Below, in pieces: positions 27,123 through 34,878 of a DNA stretch of 64,000 nt; the first letter of the stretch is position 1, and the number at the start of each line of letters is the position of its first letter. Both the position numbers and the translations under genes were made by a program. The notes under the pieces are model-generated. The model ran no database searches. It was not told the DNA's origin and saw only the letters and a program-made list of their open reading frames with translations. This stretch comes from Bradyrhizobium sp. Arg816 (GTDB taxonomy: Bacteria; Pseudomonadota; Alphaproteobacteria; Rhizobiales; Xanthobacteraceae): NCBI RefSeq assembly GCF_029989365.1, contig NZ_JAPRAQ010000010.1, forward strand, positions 186,001 to 250,000. Direction: 5' to 3'.

Positions 27123-27330
27123 CTCTCGTGCCCCGGACGCGCTGCAGCGCCACCAGCGCGTTCACGCGCGTCTTCGACGCGCCATCAGCGCGTTCACGCG
27201 CGTCTTCCACGCATTATGCGCTGCTGCGCCGAGCCGAGACCTGGTCTCTCTCGATCCAGTCTCTCTCGGTCATGGGCCCCCGGCTCAGTAGCGCACCACT
27301 ATCGTGCTGCGCTACGTCCGGGCACGAGAG
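27123..27330. repeat. Palindromic repeat element (REP-like)
   Basis: The ends are inverted repeats: CTCTCGTGCCCCGGACG (27123-27139) against CGTCCGGGCACGAGAG (27315-27330), differing by one C. Inside are two 32-base-spaced copies of AGCGCGTTCACGCGCGTCTTC (27155-27175, 27187-27207). No transposase lies within it. It resembles dispersed non-coding palindromes common in Bradyrhizobium intergenic DNA. Confidence 0.65.
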
Positions 27331-27378
27331 CAACGATCCAGGTTTGCGTACTCATAAATTCGTCGCGACGGCGATCCA

Positions 27379-27894
27379 TCAACCTCTATCGATCATCCAA
27401 CGGTTTACCGCTTGGTGGAAGTTAAGAGGGCCCGGAACGGTCATATGCGTCTTAACGTACGTGAAACCCGCCTTTTGGAGCGTGCGGTTCGGAGCCACAT
27501 TGAACGCATTGGGTTCACAGAAGAGTTGCTTCAACTCGAGAACCTGGAAGTAGAGTTCGACGGTCTTTCGGACACACTCTACGCCAATCCCCTGCTTACG
27601 CAGCGAGGGATCCGTGATGTGCAAATGCATACTTGCGTGCTGGCCAATCCGGATCTTGTCAGCGGTCGAGAACCCCAAGAACCTATCGTCGGAGAGCCAG
27701 CTTACTAAAAAGCTGTTTCTTTGCTCGACAGGCCGGTCGAACATTTGCTCATAAAGTCGCTGCCATTGTATTGCCGGTGGTAGTCGTGTTGGGTCGACCC
27801 CGAGCATTTCCAAGTGCTCTGGCGTCGCTGCGTGGAAATACTCGATGATCAGTGCAGTTTCCTGCAGAGTCATCGGTCGAACGGTGATGGCCAC
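27379..27894 (-). CDS. GNAT-family N-acetyltransferase
   Basis: A 171-residue acetyl-CoA-dependent acyltransferase. The fold pattern is visible: an N-terminal strand-helix (ITVRPMTLQETALIIEYFHA), an acetyl-CoA loop region around DPSLRKQGIGVECVRKTVEL (RKQGIG as the Q/RxxGxG/A motif), and a C-terminal NPSN-like segment (PNAFNVAPNRTLQKAGF). Substrate unknown. Two 60-base lines inside it have 52-53% G+C by count, well below the neighbouring housekeeping genes. Related repeats lie on both sides (27301-27339 and 27997-28035), which suggests acquisition or movement. Confidence 0.88.
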   Translation of the reverse strand: MAITVRPMTLQETALIIEYFHAATPEHLEMLGVDPTRLPPAIQWQRLYEQMFDRPVEQRNSFLVSWLSDDRFLGFSTADKIRIGQHASMHLHITDPSLRKQGIGVECVRKTVELYFQVLELKQLFCEPNAFNVAPNRTLQKAGFTYVKTHMTVPGPLNFHQAVNRWMIDRG

Positions 27895-28327
27895 TGGCAG
27901 CCCCTACGATCAGTGGGCGCTGTATAAATAGCAACTTAAAATAGATGGATTGCGGCCGTTTAGCAATTGGCAAGTCGCTGCCAGCAGCGCATCAGGATCG
28001 TGCTGCGCCGCGTTCGGGCATGAGAGCAACGATCTCAATTCGCCATCTCATCAAACTAACGCGTCCTCACTTCGAGCTATAGCTTCTCCGCGCGCATCAA
28101 TGTGTTGGCGGCATTCGCGCGCGCCTTCGAAAGTCACGCTGCCGTTATACGTGATCGGCAATTCGTGATGTGAGAGCATTTGCATCCGCTGTCGAAACCA
28201 GCCCGGAGGAAAACTGGAGGAAATCTCCAGAATAATCACGCGCGTCTAAAGCAGCGCTTCAAGAAAGACATCCGCACCACTGCTACGCATCGAGGGGAGG
28301 GACTGGATCGATCGAAGGAATATTTGG
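27895..28327. other. Gap between GNAT gene and secretion operon
   Basis: A 433-base region. It holds a diverged copy of the repeat end (27997-28035) and a small hairpin CTGGAG-GAAAT-CTCCAG (28214-28230). The promoter of the secretion operon is expected here but not identified. A short reverse frame at 28051-28239 is discussed under rejected items. Confidence 0.45.
27997..28035. repeat. Second copy of the palindromic repeat end
   Basis: ATCGTGCTGCGC-CGCGTTCGGGCATGAGAGCAACGATC is a near copy, in the same orientation, of the 39 bases at 27301-27339 (which read TACGTCCGGGCAC where this has CGCGTTCGGGCAT). The two copies lie on either side of the GNAT gene. Confidence 0.6.
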
Positions 28328-31177
28328 ATGTCTACTACCTCTGTTTTCTCCCCGGTTACGGGCCAGCTCACCATTTTCGGCGACAGCGCCAATAACGGCG
28401 TCGTGATCACACGCGACAAGTCGGGCCGCATACTCATCAATAACGGGCAGGTGAAGACGATCGGTGGCGATCCCACTGTGGCCAACACCAACGAGATCGA
28501 CGTCTTCGGTCTGGGCGGCGACGACACGATCACCGTCAACGAATCCAACGGCCCGATGCCCGCGGTGCACATTTTCGGCGGCGACGGCAATGACAGGATC
28601 ACGGGCGGATCAGGTGCCGATTTGCTGTTTGGGCAGGCCGGCGACGATACGATCAAGGGTGGCGGCGGCAACGATCTGCTGTTCGGCGGCGCGGGGAACG
28701 ACACGCTGGACGGCGGCAGCGGCGACAACCAGTTGTTCGGCGAAGCCGGCAACGACCTCATGATCTGGAATCCGGGGGGCGGCACCAACCTGTTCGAGGG
28801 CGGTGACGGCAACGACACTGCGCAGGTGAACGGAAGCAATGACCCGGAGACGTTCACGATCACGGCGGACGGCACGCGCGTGCGATTCGACGGGACGGGC
28901 GCCGCGCCATTTTCGCTCGACATCGGCACGACGGAGAATCTGGTGCTGCACGCCGGCGGCGGCGACGACGTCATCACCGCAAGCAATGGACTCGCCAGCC
29001 TGATCTCGCTGACGCTCGACGGCGGCGCCGGCAACGACAGGATCACCGGCGGCGACGGCAACGATCTCCTGATCGGCGGCAGCGGCGACGACATCGTCAA
29101 TGGCGGACGCGGCAACGACGTCGCGCAACTAGGAACGGGCGACGACACCTTCATCTGGAATCCCGGCGACGGCAGCGACACGGTCGAAGGCGGATCGGGC
29201 AACAACAAGCTGCTGTTCAACGGCGCCAACATCAACGAGACCATCGACATCTCGGCCAATGGCGGCCGGGTGCGCTTCACCCGCGACGTCGCCAACATCA
29301 CGATGGACCTCAACAGCATCGAGCAGATCGAATTCGATGCACGCGGCGGCGCCGACAACATCACCGTCGGCGATCTCACCGGCACCGGCGTCAAGCAGGT
29401 GCTGGTCGATCTCGGAGCCGTTCCCGGCGGCACGCAAGGCGACGGTGCGGCAGACACGGTGACCGTCAACGGTACCAACGCTGGCCAGCACATCGAGGTC
29501 ACGTCCGACGGGACGACCGTGACGGTGACGGGCCTGCCTGAAGTCGTGACGATCGCGAATGCAGAGGCTGCCAACGACCGGCTGGTGATCCAGGCGCTCG
29601 GCGGCAACGACGTGATCGATGCATCGCTACTTGCTGCGGCGATTGGGCTGACCATCGATGGCGGCGCAGGCAACGATACCATCACCGGCAGTCAGGGCGC
29701 CGACACCCTGATCGGCGGTGACGGAAACGACAAGGTCATCGGTGGCCGCGGCAACGACGTCGCTCTCCTCGGCGCAGGCGACGACATCTTCACGTGGAAT
29801 CCCGGCGATGGTAGCGACACCGTCGAAGGTGGCGCGGGAACGGATACGCTGGTGTTCAACGGCTCCAACGTCGCCGAGAACATGTCGATCTCGGCGAATG
29901 GCGGTCGCGCGCTTCTCACCCGCGACGTCGGCGCCATCACGATGGATCTCAACGGCGTCGAGCATGTGCAGATCGCTGCCGCCGGCGGCGCCGACAACAT
30001 CACCGTCAACGATCTCTCCGGCACCGGCGTCACGCAGGTGGCGATCGACCTCAGTGCCGGCCCCGGCAGCCAGAGTGGTGACGGTGCGGCAGATCGTGTG
30101 ACCGTGAACGGCACCGCAGGCGATGACAACATCTCGGTCACGACCTCTGGCGGATCGATCGTCGTCAACGGCCTTGCGGCGCAGGTGACCATCGCTCACG
30201 CCGATGCCGGTGATGTCCTGACCGTCAACGGCGGAGGCGGTAACGACGTCATCAATGCCTCGTCCATCAAGGCGGGGCAGCCGTTCAGCCTCAACATCAA
30301 CGGCGGCGACGGCAACGACACCATCACCGGCAGTGCCGGCAATGACATTGTGAACGGCGGCCGTGGCAACGACGTTGCCAATCTCGGCGCCGGCGACGAT
30401 ACCTTCGTCTGGAATCCCGGCGACGGCAGCGACATTGTCGAAGGCGGCAAGGGCACCGATACGCTGCTGTTCAATGGCGCCAACATCAACGAGAACATCA
30501 ACATCTCGGCCAATGGCGGCCGGGTGCTGTTCACCCGCGATGTTGCTGCCATCGCGATGGACCTGAACGGCGTCGAGCATATCAACTTCAACGCCCTCGG
30601 TGGTGCCGACAACATCACGATCGGCGACCTCTCCGGGACCGGCGTGAATCAGGTCAACCTCGACCTCGGCGCCAATGACGGCGCCGCGGATACGGTGACG
30701 GTCAACGGAACCAGCGGCAGCGACGTCATCACGGTGACCGAGCACGACGGCATCATCACGGTGTCGGGGCTTGGCCAGGACATCAACATCACCGATGCCG
30801 GCGCGGGCGACAGGATCGTGATCAACGGGCTCGATGGCGACGACGTCATCACGGCCTCCGGTCTGCACGGCGGCATCCAGCTCGTCGCCAATGGCGGCAA
30901 TGGCGATGACGTCCTCATCGGCAGCCCAGGCAACGACACGCTCGCGGGCGGCGCGGGTGATGACGTGCTGATCGGCGGCGGCGGACAGGACGTCCTCGAC
31001 GGTGGCCCCGGCAACAACGTCGTCATCAACGGGGGCGGGGCGATGGCGGCCGCGATGCTGCTCAACCAGGCCATGGCGGCGAACCTTATCCCGGCAGGTG
31101 ACGGTCACGGCGAGATGCCGTTGCCCGACCCGCACGCGGCGCAGAGCCAGACCCTCGCACCGCCGCAACACGCCTGA
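28328..31177 (+). CDS. Large RTX-like repeat protein, probable type I secretion substrate
   Basis: A 949-residue acidic Gly/Asp/Asn-rich protein. Calcium-binding nonapeptides of the GGxGxDxLx type occur at about residues 85-140, 230-265, 450-480, 655-685 and 865-905 (for example GGAGNDTLDGG). Between them lie ~205-residue modules starting at about 259, 472 and 676. Each has the order GGRGNDVA, WNPGDGSD, VEGG, NGxNxxE, SANGGR, TRDV, MDLN, GGADNIT, SGTGV, VTVNGT and ends in DVI.AS; a partial diverged copy lies near 146-220. There is no signal peptide and no recognisable catalytic domain. The ABC exporter starts 27 bases after the stop. Likely role: exported adhesin, matrix or surface-layer-like protein; a toxin function is not supported. 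Confidence 0.88.
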   Translation: MSTTSVFSPVTGQLTIFGDSANNGVVITRDKSGRILINNGQVKTIGGDPTVANTNEIDVFGLGGDDTITVNESNGPMPAVHIFGGDGNDRITGGSGADLLFGQAGDDTIKGGGGNDLLFGGAGNDTLDGGSGDNQLFGEAGNDLMIWNPGGGTNLFEGGDGNDTAQVNGSNDPETFTITADGTRVRFDGTGAAPFSLDIGTTENLVLHAGGGDDVITASNGLASLISLTLDGGAGNDRITGGDGNDLLIGGSGDDIVNGGRGNDVAQLGTGDDTFIWNPGDGSDTVEGGSGNNKLLFNGANINETIDISANGGRVRFTRDVANITMDLNSIEQIEFDARGGADNITVGDLTGTGVKQVLVDLGAVPGGTQGDGAADTVTVNGTNAGQHIEVTSDGTTVTVTGLPEVVTIANAEAANDRLVIQALGGNDVIDASLLAAAIGLTIDGGAGNDTITGSQGADTLIGGDGNDKVIGGRGNDVALLGAGDDIFTWNPGDGSDTVEGGAGTDTLVFNGSNVAENMSISANGGRALLTRDVGAITMDLNGVEHVQIAAAGGADNITVNDLSGTGVTQVAIDLSAGPGSQSGDGAADRVTVNGTAGDDNISVTTSGGSIVVNGLAAQVTIAHADAGDVLTVNGGGGNDVINASSIKAGQPFSLNINGGDGNDTITGSAGNDIVNGGRGNDVANLGAGDDTFVWNPGDGSDIVEGGKGTDTLLFNGANINENINISANGGRVLFTRDVAAIAMDLNGVEHINFNALGGADNITIGDLSGTGVNQVNLDLGANDGAADTVTVNGTSGSDVITVTEHDGIITVSGLGQDINITDAGAGDRIVINGLDGDDVITASGLHGGIQLVANGGNGDDVLIGSPGNDTLAGGAGDDVLIGGGGQDVLDGGPGNNVVINGGGAMAAAMLLNQAMAANLIPAGDGHGEMPLPDPHAAQSQTLAPPQHA
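29101..30936 (+). repeat. Three tandem ~205-codon modules within the RTX-like gene
   Basis: Near-copies begin at about 29104, 29743 and 30358, each opening with GG(A/C)CG(C/T)GGCAACGACGT. Long stretches such as that encoding ISANGGRV and TRDV are nearly identical at base level, indicating internal duplication or ongoing homogenisation by recombination. Confidence 0.75.
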
Positions 31178-31204
31178 CGCGAGGCTCCGGCCCGGAGAAC
31201 GCCC

Positions 31205-33337
31205 ATGATCATGAACGCGGTCTCGACCGATACGGGGTTGGACGCGCTGCTCACCCTGCTGCATTTGCAGGGTGTTGCGGCCGACCGCGACCAGCTCAGG
31301 CACCGGACCGGAACGGCTGTCTTTGGCGCAGCGGACATCATCCGCTGCGCCAAATCTCTCGGCCTCAAGGCACGAACCTATCGAACGCAGTGGAGTCGTC
31401 TGTCGGGCAGCCCGCTGCCCGCGATCGCGATGCTGCGCGACGGCAGCTTCATGGTCATCGCAAAAGCCTCCGCCGACAGGGTGCTGGTGCAATCGCCGCA
31501 GGCTCAGCGCCCGGTGCTGATGGAGCGCGACGAGCTGTGCGCGATCTGGGACGGCGGACTGATCCTGATGGCCCGGCGCGCCGGGCTATCAGACCTCGGG
31601 CGTCACTTCGATATCACCTGGTTCATCGCTGCGATCGGCAAATACCGGCGGCTGTTCGGCGAGGTGCTCGCCGCCTCGTTCTTCCTCCAGCTCTTCGCGC
31701 TGGTCTCGCCGCTGTTCTTCCAGGTCGTCATCGACAAGGTGCTGGTGCACCGTTCGCTGTCCACGCTCGACGTGCTCGTCATCGGCCTGGTCGTCGTCTC
31801 CCTGTTCGACACGGTGCTGGGTATCCTGCGCAATTATCTGTTTGCGCACACCACCAACCGCATCGACGTCGAGCTTGGGGCGCGGTTGTTCCATCACCTT
31901 CTGGCATTGCCGATGGCCTGGTTTCAGGCGCGGCGCGTCGGCGATTCCGTGGCGCGGGTTCGCGAGCTCGAGAACATCCGCAACTTCATCACCTCATCGT
32001 CGCTGACGCTTCTCATCGACCTGTTCTTCACGTCAGTATTCCTAGCGGTGATGTTCGCCTATTCGCCGCTGATGAGCTGCATCGTGCTGGCATCGTTCCC
32101 GTTCTACATCGCGATCTCGGCGGTGGCGACGCCGCTGTTTCGCCGCAGGCTGGACGAGAAATTCCGCCGCGGCGCCGAGAACCAGGCCTTCCTGGTCGAA
32201 AGCGTCAGCGGCATCGAGACGCTGAAGGCGATGGCGGTCGAGCCGCAGATGCAGCGCCGCTGGGAAGAGCAGCTCGCCGGCTATGTCTCGGCGAGTTTCG
32301 GCGTCACCAGCCTCGGCAACACCGCAAGCCAGCTCGTGCAGTTCGTCAGCAAGGTCGTGACCGCCGCCATTCTCTATGTCGGTGCGCGCCTCGTGATCGG
32401 CGACGCATTGACCGTCGGCGAGCTCGTGGCCTTCAACATTTTTGCGGGGCGCGTTTCGGCCCCGGTGCTGCGGCTGGCGCAGGTCTGGCAGGATTTTCAT
32501 CAGGCGCGGCTCTCGATCGCGCGGCTTGGCGACATCCTCAACAGCGCCGCAGAGCCGGCTTATTCGGCCGCACGCGCCGGGCTGCCGCCGATCCGGGGCA
32601 ATATTCGGTTCGAGCACGTGTCGTTCCGCTACCGGCTCGATGGGCCGGAAATCCTGCACGACGTCTCGTTCGATGTTCCGGCCGGGCAAACCGTCGGCAT
32701 CGTCGGCTCCTCGGGCTCGGGCAAGAGCACGTTCGCCAAGCTGGTGCAGCGGCTCTACGTTCCTCAAGGCGGCCGCGTGCTGATCGACGGAATGGATCTG
32801 GTAATGACCGATCCGGCCTGGCTCCGCCGCCAGATCGGCGTGGTGCTCCAGGACAACATGCTGTTCAACCGCTCGGTGCGCGACAACATCGCGCTGGCCG
32901 ATCCGACCCTGCCGATGGATCGCATCATGGACGCGGCAAAACTCGCGGGCGCGCATGATTTCATTCTGGAGCTTCCCGAAGGCTACGACACTGTCGTCGG
33001 CGAGCGCGGCTCGACGCTCTCGGGCGGGCAGCGCCAGCGCATCGCGATCGCCCGCGCATTGGTGACCAATCCCCGCATCCTGATCTTCGATGAAGCGACC
33101 AGCGCGCTCGATTATGAAAGCGAGCGGATCATCCATGAGAACATGAAGGAGATCGCCAGGGGCCGCACCGTCCTGATCATCGCGCATCGTCTGTCCACCG
33201 TTCGCGGTGCCGATCGCATCTTCACGCTGGAGCGCGGCCGTCTGGTCGAGGACGGCACGCATGACGCGTTGATCAAGACCGGCGGCCGATACGCGGCCCT
33301 GCATCGTCTCCAGGGAGGAATCTATGAGGTCGGCTAG
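31205..33337 (+). CDS. Type I secretion ABC exporter, HlyB-like, with degenerate C39 domain
   Basis: A 710-residue inner-membrane ABC transporter that energises one-step export. Residues 1-130 form a peptidase-C39-like domain, but no Cys occurs at the catalytic position near the N-terminus, so it should bind rather than cleave substrate, as in HlyB. Six membrane spans lie at about 150-430. The ATPase has Walker A GSSGSGKST at about 501-509, signature LSGGQRQR near 604, Walker B ILIFDEATSALD near 625-637, and the switch His in IIAHRLS. The start at 31205 follows GGAGAACGCCC. It overlaps the adaptor gene by 14 bases. Confidence 0.94.
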   Translation: MIMNAVSTDTGLDALLTLLHLQGVAADRDQLRHRTGTAVFGAADIIRCAKSLGLKARTYRTQWSRLSGSPLPAIAMLRDGSFMVIAKASADRVLVQSPQAQRPVLMERDELCAIWDGGLILMARRAGLSDLGRHFDITWFIAAIGKYRRLFGEVLAASFFLQLFALVSPLFFQVVIDKVLVHRSLSTLDVLVIGLVVVSLFDTVLGILRNYLFAHTTNRIDVELGARLFHHLLALPMAWFQARRVGDSVARVRELENIRNFITSSSLTLLIDLFFTSVFLAVMFAYSPLMSCIVLASFPFYIAISAVATPLFRRRLDEKFRRGAENQAFLVESVSGIETLKAMAVEPQMQRRWEEQLAGYVSASFGVTSLGNTASQLVQFVSKVVTAAILYVGARLVIGDALTVGELVAFNIFAGRVSAPVLRLAQVWQDFHQARLSIARLGDILNSAAEPAYSAARAGLPPIRGNIRFEHVSFRYRLDGPEILHDVSFDVPAGQTVGIVGSSGSGKSTFAKLVQRLYVPQGGRVLIDGMDLVMTDPAWLRRQIGVVLQDNMLFNRSVRDNIALADPTLPMDRIMDAAKLAGAHDFILELPEGYDTVVGERGSTLSGGQRQRIAIARALVTNPRILIFDEATSALDYESERIIHENMKEIARGRTVLIIAHRLSTVRGADRIFTLERGRLVEDGTHDALIKTGGRYAALHRLQGGIYEVG

Positions 33338-34772
33338 CGCGGTGCCGGCCCCGCGGCCGGAGCAGACCGTCGTTCCCTTCCGGAACGCGAAGGGGCGGCG
33401 CACGGAAGAGATCGCCTTCCTGCCCGCGGCGCTGGAGATTGCCGAGGCACCGCCGTCACCGATCGGCCGGGCCATCGCGATGGCCCTGATGCTGCTTGTC
33501 TGTGCGGCACTCGCGTGGTCGGCATGGGGCACGATCGACATCGTGGCGTCCGCAACCGGGAAGGTGGTGTCGAGCGGGCGAAGCAAGGTGGTCCAGCCGT
33601 TCGAGACCGGGGTGGTGCGCGCCATCCACGTGCAGGACGGGCAGGCGGTCAAATCGGGCGACGTACTGATCGAACTCGATCCGACCGTGAACGCCGCAGA
33701 GCGCGATCGCCTGCAGGACGATCTCATGGCCGAACGGTTGAATGTTGCGCGCCTCCGCGCTGCGCTCGCAAGCGGCGAAGGCGCCTTCGCCGATCTCGTC
33801 GTGCCAGGAGACGCCGACCCCGCACTGGTCGCGACGCAGCGGCAGCTTCTCGTAAGTCAGGTCGGCGAGCATCGCGCCAAATTGGCTGCGCTGTCGCGCC
33901 AGGAGGCGCAGAAGGAGGCCGAGCACCAGACCATCGCGGCGACGATCCACAAGCTGGATGCGTTGCTCCCGGTCACCCAGCAGCGCGTCGAGATCCGCAA
34001 GATTCTGATGGAGAAGGAAATCGGCTCGAAACTGACATACTACGAGACACTTCAGCTTCTGATCGAGCAGCAGGAGGAGCTTCGTGTCCAGAGCAGCCAT
34101 CTGAAGGAGGCCGAGGCGGCCGTCGCCGCGATCCGGGAGACCCGCACCCAGGCCGTGGCGGAGTATCGCAAGAGCCTGTCCGACGAACTCGCCAAGAGCG
34201 TGCAGAAAGCCAACGGCGTCGCGCGCGATCTGATCAAGGCGCAGCAGCGGACCCGGCTGCAGCGGTTGACGTCGCCAGTCGACGGCGTCGTGCAGCAGCT
34301 TGCGGTCCACACCGTCGGTGGCGTGGTCACGCCCGCGCAATCGCTGCTGGTGATCGTGCCGTCAGATACGCGGCTCGAGGTCGAGGCGATGATCTCCAAC
34401 CGCGACATCGGTTTCGTCGAGGCCGGGCAGGGCGCCGCCGTCAAGATCGACACCTTCAACTTCACCCGCTACGGCCTGCTGGAGGGACGGGTGCTGAGCG
34501 TCTCGCAGGACGCCATTATCCGCGACCGTTCGCCGGGAAACGACCGCGCGCTCGGGACGCAGCGCGACAGCAGCGAGCCCAACGGGCAGGAGCTGAGCTA
34601 CAGCGCACGCATCTCGCTCGATCGCACGCAAATGCAGGTGGACGATCGCCTCGTCACCCTGTCGCCGGGCATGGCCGTGACGGTGGAGATCAGGACCGGC
34701 TCGCGCACCATTTTGAGCTACCTGTTATCGCCATTGCAGCGCTACCGGCACGAGATCATGCGGGAACGCTGA
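33324..34772 (+). CDS. HlyD-family type I secretion adaptor (membrane fusion protein)
   Basis: A 482-residue periplasmic adaptor linking the ABC exporter to an outer-membrane channel. It has one N-terminal span (AMALMLLVCAALAWSAWGTI, about 52-71), a lipoyl half-motif (VVQPFETGVVRAIHVQDGQ), a long coiled coil at about 125-300, then the second lipoyl half and barrel (LTSPVDGVVQQLAVHTVGGV; SLLVIVPSD), and the C-terminal LSPGMAVTVEIRTGSRTILS typical of HlyD/PrtE proteins. It overlaps the ABC gene. No TolC-like gene follows, so the outer-membrane component must be encoded elsewhere. Confidence 0.94.
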   Translation: MRSASAVPAPRPEQTVVPFRNAKGRRTEEIAFLPAALEIAEAPPSPIGRAIAMALMLLVCAALAWSAWGTIDIVASATGKVVSSGRSKVVQPFETGVVRAIHVQDGQAVKSGDVLIELDPTVNAAERDRLQDDLMAERLNVARLRAALASGEGAFADLVVPGDADPALVATQRQLLVSQVGEHRAKLAALSRQEAQKEAEHQTIAATIHKLDALLPVTQQRVEIRKILMEKEIGSKLTYYETLQLLIEQQEELRVQSSHLKEAEAAVAAIRETRTQAVAEYRKSLSDELAKSVQKANGVARDLIKAQQRTRLQRLTSPVDGVVQQLAVHTVGGVVTPAQSLLVIVPSDTRLEVEAMISNRDIGFVEAGQGAAVKIDTFNFTRYGLLEGRVLSVSQDAIIRDRSPGNDRALGTQRDSSEPNGQELSYSARISLDRTQMQVDDRLVTLSPGMAVTVEIRTGSRTILSYLLSPLQRYRHEIMRER

Positions 34773-34878
34773 TGTTTGCCGATTAAGCCAGGCGTTTCAA
34801 CGGCTTGAGTGGTCTCGCCGACGCTCCGGCCGCAACCGCCCCGCTACTGTGCATGGGGTTGTTTTTCAGATTTTGAGT

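Noticed and set aside
27155..27207. Possible CRISPR-like direct repeats
   Set aside because: Only two copies, an 11-base spacing, inside a palindromic intergenic repeat, and no cas genes.
27379..27894. RtxC-type toxin-activating acyltransferase for the secreted RTX-like protein
   Set aside because: The protein has ordinary GNAT motifs, is on the opposite strand and is separated by a repeat-containing gap; RtxC family signatures are absent.
28051..28239. 62-codon reverse frame upstream of the RTX-like gene (contains SHHELPITYNGSVTFEGARE)
   Set aside because: Reasonable-looking composition but no ribosome-binding site, no neighbouring partner and no recognised family; could be a decayed gene, so not annotated.
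29627..31492. Long open reverse frame (621 codons) opposite the RTX-like gene
   Set aside because: It is a mirror of the Gly/Asp codon pattern of the real gene; the reverse translation has no family motif, while the forward frame has RTX repeats.
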